Positions 1 through 11,000 of a stretch of DNA of 64,000 nt are shown one piece after another. This stretch comes from Volvox africanus (Eukaryota; Chlorophyta; Chlorophyceae; Chlamydomonadales; Volvocaceae). How positions within the stretch are numbered: position 1 is the first letter of the stretch; every line of letters starts with the position of its first letter. Position numbers and translations under genes: made by a program. The stretch spans positions 3,262,001-3,326,000 of the forward strand of contig BSDZ01000010.1 of NCBI GenBank assembly GCA_030268105.1. The letters run 5' to 3'. The notes beneath the pieces are model-generated. The model did not search any database and had not been told where the DNA came from. It saw only the letters and a list, made by a program, of their open reading frames with translations.

Positions 1-2
1 GT

Positions 3-143
3 AAGCGGACAGTACACGAGTACTTGGTCAAGAGGACAGGGTATACCAGTGAGCACAACTCATGGGAACTGGCACGCAACTTCTCGCAGGACATGAAGCC
101 TCTGCTTGAAGAAGCCCGCAAACGTGCCACGCAAGCCCAATGA
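3..143 (+). CDS. 3' end of Ty3/gypsy pol, C-terminal chromodomain (element A1, partial)
   Basis: This is the last 46 codons of a gypsy family A polyprotein that begins left of the window; the frame ends in TGA at 141-143. The protein matches the C-terminus of the longer pol copy at 51461-54217. It carries the end of a chromodomain (HEYLVK..GYTSEHNSWE), which in chromoviruses directs integrase to chromatin. Two conserved positions differ from the other copies: the Trp of LVKW is Arg, and the Pro of WEP is Leu, so this copy's chromodomain is probably impaired. It lies 59 bases before the 3' LTR, with a polypurine tract between. Confidence 0.85.
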   Translation, partial: KRTVHEYLVKRTGYTSEHNSWELARNFSQDMKPLLEEARKRATQAQ

Positions 144-188
144 CCCCTGCAGTCGGTGCTGTATTAAGCAGCGAGGACGCTGCATACG

Positions 189-202
189 GGAGGGGGGATA
201 AT
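189..202 (+). other. polypurine tract of element A1
   Basis: A purine run (GGGAGGGGGGATAA plus T) directly precedes the 3' LTR. The same run, reverse-complemented, sits next to the 3' LTRs of F (36213 onward), I1 (51402 onward) and I2 (57106 onward). It is the expected primer site for plus-strand DNA synthesis. Confidence 0.8.
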
Positions 203-1026
203 TGTTGTGCCACGGTTCGTTTCCCGCCGATGCGTAGGTCGATGTGACACTACGAGGCGAAGTGCTGTCTTGAATGACTTATGCATATGAATGAACTTGC
301 ATGACATAAATGTATTTGCATACATTTATATACGTTTTGGCATGTTACCATTATACATCACGACATCGCATCATGGCTGATCCGCCTAGCATGCATGAAA
401 TCCCAAACGATCAAGAAAGTGCATTATGCTCATGCTATGGAACGATAAGTAATATTATTTGATATAATATTACTTCATTACAGCACACGTTGAGAGCGCC
501 GCACCCGTCATGATACATGCCTTGCAACCGAATATCGTTATTCGGACCCTTGCATCATGTGAATGCCGGAAAGGCTTAACGGTTGTTATACGTAGACATC
601 GCCTATACGCAGTAGGGTTGTCACACTTAGGATCGGCCTCCTAGTGTGAGTTGTACGGCGTCACGATGCTGCGAGTATAACAGATGCGAGGACGGCTAAG
701 TAAGATAAGACAATCGATACCGGAGAACACTTGTGTGTTCAACATTATTATGCCTTTCTACTTAGCCCGAGCTAAGCCTGAACTTTGCTTATCACCGCCG
801 TGTGATGATTGCTTGCTTCCGGTGCTGACGGCGATTACGTCCATTGCATCGCTTCGGTCTGTAAGATTGCAAGTTATATCTCTTCTTGTCCAGAAGTCTT
901 CCGCTGTCTCTGTTTGCTCTCGCTTGCCTTGCTTGATACTTGCAAGTACTCGCGCATCGGTGTCGAAAACCTTCAGACGCACAGATACTTATGAGCAAAC
1001 ACGAAGGAGACACTCCGTGTACAACA
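203..1026 (+). repeat. gypsy family A LTR (3' LTR of element A1)
   Basis: The repeat begins TGTTGTGCCACGG and ends TACAACA, so it has the TG...CA ends of an LTR. It aligns with full family A LTRs at 49409-50241 and 57757-58589. The last bases differ from the other copies (GACACTCCGTG in place of GAGG before TACAACA). It has been inserted into the minus-strand gag of element A2, whose reading resumes at 1027. Confidence 0.9.
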
Positions 1027-1559
1027 AAGTCACTCCGTGCAGTGGACCAATCGTCATACCAGTCTTTCGCCGCGCCCGAGAGGGTGTTGCCGACGAAGAG
1101 ACATTTAATACCATCATTTCCACCACCATGGACCGCCTGCAGGTACTTGTTAGTATTGCGCACATAGGCACGAGTCACATCAGCGATACTATGTCCGGGG
1201 GTCTTAGGCTTCTCATCAAACACGATATGAACCTTAGGCACAGGGATTGTGAGGTTCATCACCTCAGGAATACTGGCGTGGTCCTGTATTTGAGGCGACA
1301 GCAGACCCCATTGATCCGCAGCTCCATCCATAGTCGTCGTGGCTGCCGAGTGTGGCGCCATAAGATGGGCAGGGGTCTGGAACACAAGAGGATCTTGAGT
1401 AGCACGGGTGCCAACAGTCTCAGGACCTCTATCAGACATTCTAGGAGCAGCGCCCGGCTCGGGCTGACTTGCTAAACCTACGAATGACAGGTCGTTGCGT
1501 CCCGTTGCCATAGAACGCGGATCAACGCTTTTAATTTGCGTGCTGAACGACAACTTCAC
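1027..1559 (-). pseudogene. gag remnant of gypsy element A2 (5' part)
   Basis: The minus-strand frame reads a gag N-terminal half with the segments found in other copies here: GTRATQDPLVFQTPAHL, then a SIADVTRAYVR stretch, YLQAVHGG, CLFVGNTL and AKDWYD. It is about 40% through a 411-residue gag when it is cut by the A1 LTR at 1026; beyond that point the frame reads LTR sequence. The start could be the Met at 1559 or one about 16 codons in. It is intermediate in sequence between families A and B. Gag forms the particle core of the retroelement. Confidence 0.8.
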
Positions 1560-1960
1560 TCACAAATCTGGAGCAAAAGCACAAGTAATTCGGTCAGCCT
1601 ACCGACAGTACTCTACAGTACTCAGTATGGTGAATACGTGCTCAGCTGGTCCCAATCTTAGTAGTCCTTGTGATCAAAGGCTCCAGTAGATTATAACCAG
1701 GAAATATCGCAAGCAGTGCCGGACAACTAGATTCACCTGCAACTCAGAGTGCAAGCTTCCACAACAAATGCAGGCGACTAGAAAAGGACAGCAGCAATCA
1801 CAAACAGGAAGCAACGGTGTCCAAAATGGCACGTCCAAGTTCTTTGGCAAAGATGTCTAGAGAGCTACATCGATCATCGTCGACAATCACCAAAGCGAGA
1901 ACTTACTTCCGATTTAGCACCATGAGACAGTCAGGCAACGAACCTGTCTCGATACCAGAT
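1560..1960 (-). other. A2 leader and primer binding site
   Basis: This segment lies between the 5' LTR and gag on the minus strand. The primer binding site is at about 1934-1957 (complement of TGGTATCGAGACAGG), three bases from the LTR end. The leader still encodes a decayed version of the conserved leader ORF (a DIFAKELGRAILD segment and, further on, LITRTTKI), with stop codons. Confidence 0.7.
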
Positions 1961-3217
1961 TGTTGTATCTCTCCTCAGTTTTGCCCATAAATTGTCTGCA
2001 CGTCTGGGGCTTAGACAATAGCACGAAGCGCTTGCATGTACAACAAAGCACTTGGAAGCAGCAAGAGACAGCGGAAGACTTGAGAAAGAGAAAAGATATA
2101 ACTTATTATTATTATTATGGTTACTCCGCCCTTGCGGGCTGGCGTGTATTATGGAAATCTCCGGGATTTTAACTGAGTGGGCACGCGTACCTCAGCATCT
2201 TCATCTGAGGCCGCTAGAGATGACCTGTTTTTTGGTTACGCAGAGTTTCCTACTCTCTACGGCCCCTATCCATGTGCCAGCCCCTACAGACGTACTGGCA
2301 TTTAGGTGGGTGTCAAACCACCCCGCACCATCAGCCCAGTTACGGGTCTCAAATGAACACTTCGCGGGCTATGCATTTAACCCTTTTAGGTCTCGGACCC
2401 AACTCCATAGATTTGGGCAATCCAAGCTGCATTCCCCCTATGGCATTTTGCCCCGACCCGAATTCGAACTGACAACTATGTAGTCTCTAGCTCGGATACT
2501 TAGGGAATGGCCTCGAGAGGCGGATAAGATATTATTTACAATGATGATACCATACTATCATCGGCCGTGAGACCCAGTGGGCGGCGATCATCATACGGCG
2601 ATTGGTGAATAGTGAATGGTGAAGCTCGGGCTTAGCTCGGGCCGAAATAGTAGAGCAAATAGCAATAGTCCAGATGAACACAGGTGTGTTCCGATAGTAT
2701 ACGAAATTGTTCTGCTCTATATGGCTGTCCTCGCATCTATTATACGTGCGATATCGATATGCAGTACAACTCACACTAGGAGGTCAATCCTAGGTGTGAT
2801 AAACCCTAACACAGGGCTTCGATATCTGCGTATTCCGACAATTAAGCCTTCATGGCGTCCGCAAGATGCAAGAGTCCGAATAGCGATATCCGGTTGCTGA
2901 TCAACCACTGCGACTTAGATGCTCGTCACACTCACACATTACGCATGCCAGCGACGGGGTAATTATATAGCAAATATTATTACTTAACAGCTCATGTCAC
3001 AATTATGCAACGTGCCTATGCTTCTCTGAGCATTCGTATCTTAGGCATATCAGCGATGCGGCTGGTAATGCGATGTGGCAAGTCACAATGCATGGCGTCA
3101 AACTAGCTAAATACATGCAAATATATTCATAACTAGTATGCATTTATTACGTTCACTTATCGCCTTGTAGAGTCGCATTGACCTACGTATAGGCGGTAAT
3201 TGAACCGTAATACAACA
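1961..3217 (-). repeat. diverged family A-like LTR (5' LTR of element A2), split by a SINE
   Basis: The element's 5' LTR lies in reverse orientation: it begins TGTTGTATCTCTCC next to the PBS and ends CCGTAATACAACA. It keeps the LTR hairpins of family A (for example GAACACAGGTGTGTTC near 2676) but is clearly diverged. A SINE at 2106-2525 interrupts it; without that the LTR is about 820 bases. It was inserted into the minus-strand pol remnant that starts at 3218. Confidence 0.8.
2106..2525 (-). mobile_element. SINE copy 1 (about 420 bp, TAA-type tail)
   Basis: The minus strand starts with GCCTCTCGAGGCC-type sequence, has a Pol III B-box-like GTTCGAATTC about 80 bases in, and ends in a run of TAA/AAT units. 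It aligns over its whole length with the copy at 23117-23525. Imperfect 13-bp target duplications flank it (AAGATATAACTTA at 2093-2105 and AAGATATTATTTA at 2526-2538, 11 of 13 matching). It is inserted in the A2 LTR, so it is younger than that LTR. I infer a tRNA-type head from the B box; the D-arm region is not convincing. Confidence 0.75.
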
Positions 3218-3751
3218 CATAGGTCGCGAAACGGGTTGTGCTCGGGCACAAGAGGCATCGTATCATCAACAGGTAACATAGGTGGGAGCTCAGGGATGTC
3301 ATGAATGACATCAGTATAGCTTGGCAAGGGGGGGCTTCGACCTCAGAATCCTTCACGAGAGATTGTGCGGTGGTAGCATTCAGTTCCACCCAAGGCCTCA
3401 CAAGCAATTCATGGGCACCTTCCCTTATCAATTGATAGGGTTCTTTTGCACCCTTCAAGCTTGGGTTCTTCACTTCGAGGGACCATGTGGCCACGGCAAA
3501 ATAAACCATAGGCTCCGCAACAGTTCCGCCCTCCTCTGGTGTGACATCTTAGTACGACAGGAAAGGTACCTTCGGCGATAGGGTCCCTCTTGCACAGTTG
3601 CCGATTGTGCTGGACTCCATATCGATGCGCGCGCGGTACTGTCATCATGTCGCGGCACCTAATGTCCATATAGTGCTGTCTCCGAGAGACCTTGTTGCAC
3701 TCATTGGGCCCTAACACACAGGGGGCCTATCAATAGGCTTAGGGTGATTCT
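3218..3751 (-). pseudogene. gypsy pol remnant (protease-RT linker region, element A3)
   Basis: The minus strand aligns with the part of pol between the aspartic protease and the RT of the family B copy (about 48040-48560): the segments matching VNFALAA, REGAHELLVRPWV and the VDHAIPL region are recognisable. The frame is broken by substitutions and small indels. Left boundary: A2 LTR. Right boundary: family B LTR at 3752. Confidence 0.7.
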
Positions 3752-4564
3752 TGTTGTATCCTTCCTTCTTCGATCATGCACTGAATCTGCGCATCTGAGT
3801 GTTAGCTACAAGTGCATCGTGCTTACAAACAGCAAGGCACTTCAGTGCGAGCAACGTGACAGTGGAAGACTTATAGATAAGGAAAGATTCAACTTACAAT
3901 GATCTTCGGTTGCAAAGTAGAAGTCTTCTGTCAGACCCCGTGGGCAGTATCATCATTCGGCTGGGAGTGATATGCTGGAATAGCTCAGGCCGATAATAAA
4001 GGAGTATAACGTATGTGTGTGAATTAGATTGAGTTAAGTACACGAGTACTTGATCCAAAGTAGCTTCAAGCCGACTTCGGTCTCTGGGCGGCCGTCCTCG
4101 CACCTATCACGCTCACGATACCGATGTGCAGTACAAGTCTCACTGGATTCCGATCTCAAGTGTGAGTACTATCATAGCACTGTCCTAAATATCGCGTAAT
4201 CCGTGATATTAATGGATGCAACGTATGCAGTGTGCAAAGGTCCGAATATCGATATTCGGTTGCCGACCCAACCATTGCGATCATCGCATTTCCGCATACG
4301 CGTGTGGTTTATGATACGAATTATGTAATAATATTTGAAATATTATTACTTGATGTTTTATGACATAATGAACTCGCGCATCGATGTCGACTCCGAGTCA
4401 AACATGTTGACCGACAGTGTGATGTTGCAAATGATGATGCGGCATGCTGCATTAGCTAGATATATCCGAATATATCATGCTAATATGCTCATATCATGTT
4501 CAGTCATGCTTAGATGAGTTCAAGCCTACTTCGACATGAGTGGTGATCAAACCGGCGTACAACA
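3752..4564 (-). repeat. gypsy family B LTR
   Basis: An 813-bp repeat with TGTTGTATCCTTCC at the left and CCGGCGTACAACA at the right, homologous to 30579-31394, 43827-44640 (opposite orientation) and 45858-46671. Orientation is judged from 43827-44640, where a PBS follows the other end. No matching 5-bp duplication is seen (ATTCT left, CTGTA right), so it is a terminal LTR of a lost element or a rearranged solo LTR. Confidence 0.8.
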
Positions 4565-5277
4565 CTGTACGGCTATATTCACCCCTAAATATAAGTGCCC
4601 CTCTTGTTATTTCCATTTTATGTACCCTTGCCTCTCCACCTGTATTTACCTCCACATCCACATCCACCTGGCCCCCACTCCATCTCCACATTTACTAGCA
4701 AGGTGCGGCCGCTGCCCCTCCAAGGCACCTCCGTGACCGACCTGCCCTCGCCACGTGAAGGGCCGGCACTGGCGCCCCTCCATCAGGTCTTTCACGTGAG
4801 TGGGCGGGAAGGGGAAATGGGGATGGTGTGACTGGAGGGTCCGCTTGAGACCGTATGAGTGGTAGGAAGGGGAAGCGATCCCGAAAAAGGATTGGAGAAG
4901 GTAACCAACAGGAGAACAGCGACACATGGACGTGTGCACCCGGGGAAAGAGAAAATTTGGGATTGTCGTTTTCAGTGTACTGGGACCGGCCGCGGGGCGG
5001 CCCTTCTCTTCCCCGTCGTCCCATCGCCGGGATTTCACTCACGTCATCTTTGAGGTCCTTTCTCCGGAGCGACTTGCCAACACCTTTCCCGACCTTAACA
5101 CCCTCTCCGGGCAGCGTGGCCGCGAGACGCAGTGACGCAGGCAACACCCCCGGTCCAGCCTTCTTTCCGGATGAATACATGTATTCGGTGAGCGGCAAAT
5201 AGGATTTGCAACGAACCTCGCTATTTGAGCACATCATGTTTGATCGATCCTTACTCTCAGTACAAAGCCGACTGTCC
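4565..5277. other. unassigned GC-rich stretch, no gene recognised
   Basis: This is the first DNA after the left retroelement cluster. It holds overlapping open frames on both strands (up to 180 codons on the minus strand), but their compositions are low-complexity (Pro, Arg, Gly, Ser) and none resembles a known family. I see no convincing exon set, repeat or RNA gene. Confidence 0.4.
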
Positions 5278-5523
5278 CTAAACCTTGACCTGGACCAAAA
5301 TATCTAGAGTCCCGAGGTCGCTAAGAAACATGGGTGTCGATACATGCCACCCATACACGGGGGTACCAGCAGCCACGCATCGATGATTTTTATCAAGTCG
5401 CTTGAGCTTCTCGGGTTTATATACGGTTGCAACCATGGCTTCAAATGATCTATTATCGCCACGTGCCTTGATGTGACCGCCATCTATATTTGCGATAAGC
5501 TCTGGAACAGATTTGTTAAACAA
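5278..5523 (-). pseudogene. possible bacterial-IS-like transposase fragment
   Basis: An 81-codon minus-strand frame opens without an ATG (first codon TTG). It contains IANIDGGHIK, RSFEAMVATVYKPE and LDKNHR in that order. This resembles the stretch around the first catalytic Asp of ISKra4-type bacterial transposases, where an aspartate in a DGGHI-like motif is followed by a RSFE..VYRPE-like strand. That resemblance is from memory of the family. The rest of such a transposase is not found on either side, so if correct this is a decayed fragment. It could instead be a chance frame or a piece of a eukaryotic element. Confidence 0.35.
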
Positions 5524-8075
5524 TTAGTAAACTCTTTAGAACGTTCTAGTTTGCCTTATGTCTTGTGCTACGTAATATAACAGCCCGTTAGTCATGGGAC
5601 TGTGAAGCCCCGATTAGGGTAGTATGAGCCGTCTTGTAGATGGCGGTCAAAGAACGACTTTCTCTGATAGTCCGTTGAACGATTAGGACAACTATAACGG
5701 ATAGCTATCTAAAGCTTGAGAAGAAACGTAACGTTCTAAGCGCGTTTCAATTAGCTTGCATTTGAGCGAAACCCTGTGAAACTAAACGCGGAGTAGTATC
5801 ACAGTTGGATGGGATCCTGAGAAACGCCCGCCTTTAATGAAGTCCTGTTTTTGTAGTCCGTATTGCTGTTGCGGGATTATCGCATGTATATAATTTACCG
5901 CATGTTGCGAGGGGCTCACGGGAGTCAGGCAGCTTACCACCAGATCGAAGTGAGCTCTTTGTAATAAACGATTGGTCGCCCAACCAATCTAGCCCTACAG
6001 CATGAGGATATTTGCTCTTGGGTAATAGTTCGCTGGATCACGGAGGGATACGTCAATCCGCGATGCGATGCTCGCTTATAAATTGTTACACATAGGGATA
6101 CGCGCGATAGAAGGCAATCTGATTGCCGCGGTTGGAACCTTGGTTCGTCCAATTCCATGCTGCTAACTGCGTTCGCGGCATGGCATATATAGGATACATT
6201 AGTATAAGGTATATAAATAAATAAGTTATGTAAGTTACATAAATAAATATACACGCACATTTGTATTCCATTCCCAACATGAAGCATCTCAAAACCGATT
6301 TCTGGCAAGCCCAGAATCCCTCTTTGTGGGTTGGTCTCCCATTTTTCCCTATTATCCCTTTACCCAGATAATAGATTTTAAGTTTGAGACCTCATTTGTG
6401 TATTGTGTTTGTCGATCGCTAATCAAGGGTACATTATTCCATTGCATTTAGTGACGTCTGCAGTTCGAGCGAATTGCGTTGCTTTTCATCCTCAAGAATT
6501 CATTATTTCGTTCCTATTAACCTCCATTAATTACTTATTTCAGCGATCAGTTGCGTCGGTTGGTTTCACGGTACGGATCCCACGCACGGGCACGTACGGT
6601 GCCCGCGCTAACTTCAGGGCATAATCCACTTTGGCTGTCTATACGACGGACCAAACCTGGATGATAGAGAGTGCTTAAACTAAGGCTTTAGCTTTGCTAA
6701 ACCTTGCGGCATACTAGACAACTTAACGGAGGGATAGTGCACTGTGATCAGCAAATATGTCAACACTCCGGCGTGGACTTAGCAGCAGTGTAGCTGTTGC
6801 CGCGTGGCGCGCGAAGCCTGTGGTACGCATCTCAGTCCCATGCACGGCACGCAGCGTTCCTTCTGGATGATAATGACTAAAGGACGCGTAAATGGAATGG
6901 GTAATCCCGAATGCATTGCAAATATGGGACGCCTTCTGTATGTGGTTGCGTTCATGTGAACTCAGATTGCTCAATTGTTAAACTCTGTTTGATTAGGACT
7001 TCCCCAAGCGAGCGATGAAGATTACGGTGTAGTTGCAGGATGATTTCACTCACTATGCGGTGGTCTTTCCGCCCGCCAGCCTTTCACAAGCGACGACCTG
7101 GGATCGTTCCCATCCTGCGGGAAATGTTCGCCTAATAACGCTGATAGCAGCGGAACCTCCGTTGTGATTTTTCATTCAACATTCATTCCCGCTTCACCTC
7201 AAACCTCTTCTATCCCCCTCCCTTGCAGCGAATTGCCATCCACATGCCGAGGCTGGCGGTGCCTTTTGGTGCATCCCCGTCGCTGGCTCAAGCACTATAC
7301 CGAGTGCCAGGTGCATGGGTAGTGTTTAGGCCTTTCACGCTCGACTAGTTTCTTTGGGACAGGGCTCGCACGACGTTTAACCTAGCAGCTGGCTGACTTG
7401 CATCCTGTGCAACACACCACCACCGACACCACCACCAAGCAAGTGAATGTGGAAGTAATTGTTTGTCTTTGGAGATGACGTCCTCATGGGATTTGGGGTA
7501 TTGTATCACTCCAAAACTGGTGGTAGTGATAACTACCGGCTGATAGGAAGGTCAGGGCGTAGGTACCCTATGCTCAGTCGGCAAGCCACCATAAAGAGCT
7601 GCAGTCTCTAAGGAAGGGAATACGTGAAAATCTATGAAGGAGATACACATGATCAACGGCGAGATTCAGGGTCACGGTTACATTAGGGCATGCAACTCAT
7701 GGGAGGCATGCAACCTGAGCCACTAGGTGTAGCCAAGTGGCTTTTGCTTAGCAAGGAATGCCAGTACCGTTATACAACAGGGAGAGGTCTGGAAGGGGTA
7801 ATACCACGATGGCAAATAGCTCGGTCATCCCAGTCTCGAATGTACGGGTCATTAATACTGATCGATTTGTCAGAAGTGATGGTGATGGTGATGGCGATGG
7901 TGGTGGTGACGGTCTTGCGTCTACTGGGATGATATTCGCTCGCAACCTTTCCTAGCGGGACACCATTTTCCTTATGGGAATTACCAAGCAGCGATAGCAC
8001 TGCCAGCTAGGAAGCTGAAAAGGGTCAGCAGCGCGTCCATCCCTACACCTGGTATCCATCCCCTATCCCATCAGG
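5524..8075. other. intergenic stretch upstream of the protease gene
   Basis: No gene was recognised here. It contains an AT-rich patch near 6185-6250 and a short GATGGT-type microsatellite near 7880-7915. The promoter and any transit-peptide exon of the downstream protease should lie here: the sequence just before 8076 (CCTATCCCATCAG) looks like a 3' splice site, so exon 1 as annotated may be an internal exon. I could not pick an upstream exon with confidence. Confidence 0.5.
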
Positions 8076-8082
8076 TGGTCTT

Positions 8083-11000
8083 ATGGGTCGCCAGAGTTTC
8101 CATGTGCTGGGCGCTGCTGCGCCTGCCGTGGCCCCAGCGGCTGCTTCAACAGCCACCTTGCCTGACGCCATTGTGACGAAGGCTCACGGCTTCACGCTGC
8201 ACCGCACACAATTTGTCAAGGAGTACGGCAGTCATGTGTTGTTATACAAGCACGATAAGACAGGCAAGTGCACCGGGGCCAGAAAGGGGTGCACCGGATG
8301 ATGTTCGTGATAAGCTTTACCAGCTCAGTTTTACCTCTGCAGCACCTTCTCAGTTTGCCGAGACTGGGACATGGTACTGGATGTCCTTAAGTATCTACGG
8401 GTACTGGACATGAAAAAACTTCTGTTCACGTCTCTTACTCTGCTGCTGGGCTATAGTTGCAGTTTTGGGTCTTTCATCCCCCTTAACCACAAACTTATCA
8501 CCGCCATTTCCGTTGGTCCCCCTGACGCCGTCTTGGATCATCATCAGTTTTATAATTTAGACACTGTTGTCTCCAAGCATCGCACTAGCTCATCAGGCAG
8601 TGTTGCTAACTTGCTGTCAGCTTCCATCCAGCCTGGCTATTAGTAAATGCTTATGGGGAGCTGTTAGCTGGATGTTTTATAAGAGGACACGCGGGCTCTT
8701 GAGGGTTGAAACGGGTTGGAATAGAATGCAGCCAACGATCGTTCCCTTTGTGTGGGGTAGAGGAGCACGTGTATATAAATGTATAAGTTGTGCTTAAAAA
8801 CCATGCTTTAATTCAAATAAATATAAATGATAAAATGGAGTTTAAAATAATACGTTTAAATACGGATACCCGATTGTGATAATAGTGTTCGGTCAAGTTC
8901 GATCATATATACCAAGGTATGCATGTCCCTCTTCCCTTAGTGAAGGAAAAGATCCATAGCTGTCTGTCCAGTAGTGCACCATAGGCCCCCGTCAGACATG
9001 TACATGCAACATCTAAGGGAGACAACTGACAACTACTCCCAAAAAGGTTTTACAAGTACCAAAATAAATGGAAGCCAGCAAAGCTAGGAGCAAGCAACAC
9101 TGCTAGGACGCCATCTACGCCACAACCATGCATGCATCTATCTGTATAGGAACTAACCGGGTAAAGGAAACTCGTGCGATCAAAGCCATAGATAAAAAGC
9201 CCAATATACACCACCCACAATTACGCCGAGGGCTGCTGCGAATAGATCTTCAGATCCAGCTTTTGGTCCCCAAGCGGTCTATTTCATTTGTCGTCACATC
9301 CTCCCGTGCGAACCCTCTAGCTTCCTCCACGTACCCTGTTTGTTGTCATGGGATTATTGCAAAACCATGATGTGTCGTTTCACTCCCCACTACTGTGTGG
9401 TGCCGGAAACACTGCCCACCAGGTGCCGAGCTGATCAGTGTGCTCAACAATGACGAGAACAAGACCTTTGGTGCAGTTTTCCGCACCCCCGTGGATGACT
9501 CCACTGGCATTCCGCACATCTTGGAACACAGTGTGCTGTGCGGCAGCCGAAAGTATCCCATCAAGGTGGGTGACTGAGGTTTGGGGACGGACGTGTGCTG
9601 ACATGATCGAAGGTATGGCATGCAACGATCGTGTGGCAGTAATAAGCACTGGTGGAGCAAGAAGCATGCGGTGGGCTGCTCTAAGGAATGCTTCAGGAAA
9701 TGTCTGAAGTCGGGCTGCTGTGTGTGAGACCTGTGCCGCGGGCCCCTACAAATTTTATTCTTAAACCTTTGCCTCACCTTCATCCTCCCCTACTTCCAAA
9801 CCCCGTCCGGCAGAAGCCCTTCGTTGAGCTGATGAAGAGCTCGATGAATACCTTCCTCAACGCCACCACCTACCCAGACCGCACCTGCTACCCCGTGGCA
9901 TCTACAAACACGCAGGTTGGTGGGGTGGAAGTGGGATATGGCGGAGAAATAATAGGTATACGGCAAAGGTGTATTCGACTGTGACTGGCTGCAGCAACTT
10001 TTACTTTAAAATTGATAAATTAATAGATTTGTTTTTAAATTATTTGAATAATTACATTAGGATCATTACTTATTAATAATATTACTTATAAAATAATAAC
10101 ATTTGTTTATTAACAAATGTTATTATTTTCTTTTTTACATTCCAATAAATCATTTTTAAAATCTCCGCAAAGTATTTCAAATTGATTTAGCGCTAACGGC
10201 CAGTCTTTCAGGGGCATTTCGAAGAGCTAAAAATATTATTTTTTGAATTGATTTATCATCAGGGAAAACGCCTTTATTTTTGATTCAGAGGGGAGAAATG
10301 GACGACAACCCACAGCTAGCCACACCACCGTCCCCAACCGCTTTAAGTGTTTTAGGAACCTGCCTTCTATACAAGTCAAGGTTTGATCTATGCCCCTGAA
10401 CACACGCTTTCCGCACTCCTCCCTCAGGACTTCTACAACTTGGTGGATGTGTATTTGGACGCAGTGTTCCACCCACGCTGTGTATCAGACCGCCGTGTTT
10501 TCGAGCAGGAAGGCTGGCACTTCGAGCTTGACAACAAGGAGGTGCGTCTGAAGGGGGGGTGTCAATCCCTATGATGGGGTGAGCATGAAGGATGATGACT
10601 GCAGCTTGGGGGCCCTAACAAAGAGAGGCGTAGGATGTGCAGTGGGTTGGCTAAACCCGTGACTGAATGGCGCGAATATTTTTATAACCGACCGACCGGA
10701 GCCTGAGTACGGGCTCCACACCAGCAGGGACACTGGCCGCTGGCTGCCACCCTTGTTGGGGTTCCCTTCCACAGAGGCGAGATAGGGGCATGCATGATGC
10801 CCAGAAACGGTCGTAGGTAGGCTTCAGACAAACTGATGTGCCCCATCCCCATGTCCATCGCTTCTCCATATGTTGCCACCTGCTCCCTGCTCCTACCTGG
10901 TAACAGAAATTTGGCCTACCTCGTGCTTGCAATCGCGCGCTGTCCACTTCCCGCAGGAGCTGCTGAACTACAAGGGCGTGGTGTTCAACGAAATGAAGGG

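Noticed and set aside
684..1475. Plus-strand 263-codon open frame across the A1 LTR and the A2 gag
   Set aside because: It is antisense to gag and runs through LTR sequence; it reads no known protein and is a shadow frame.
4695..5237. Minus-strand 180-codon frame
   Set aside because: Low-complexity composition, no domain, and overlapping frames on both strands; no splice or codon evidence that it is a gene.
5755..5830. Resemblance to the 3' half of 5S rRNA (GAGTAGTA, GGATGGG, CCTG.GAA in order)
   Set aside because: Only short patches match, the box C region does not align without gaps, and no 5S 5' half is present. Not enough for a 5S gene or a 5S-derived SINE.
8371..8643. 90-codon plus-strand frame in intron 1 of the protease gene
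   Set aside because: Removing it as intron restores the family-conserved protein exactly; the frame itself resembles nothing and has no partners.
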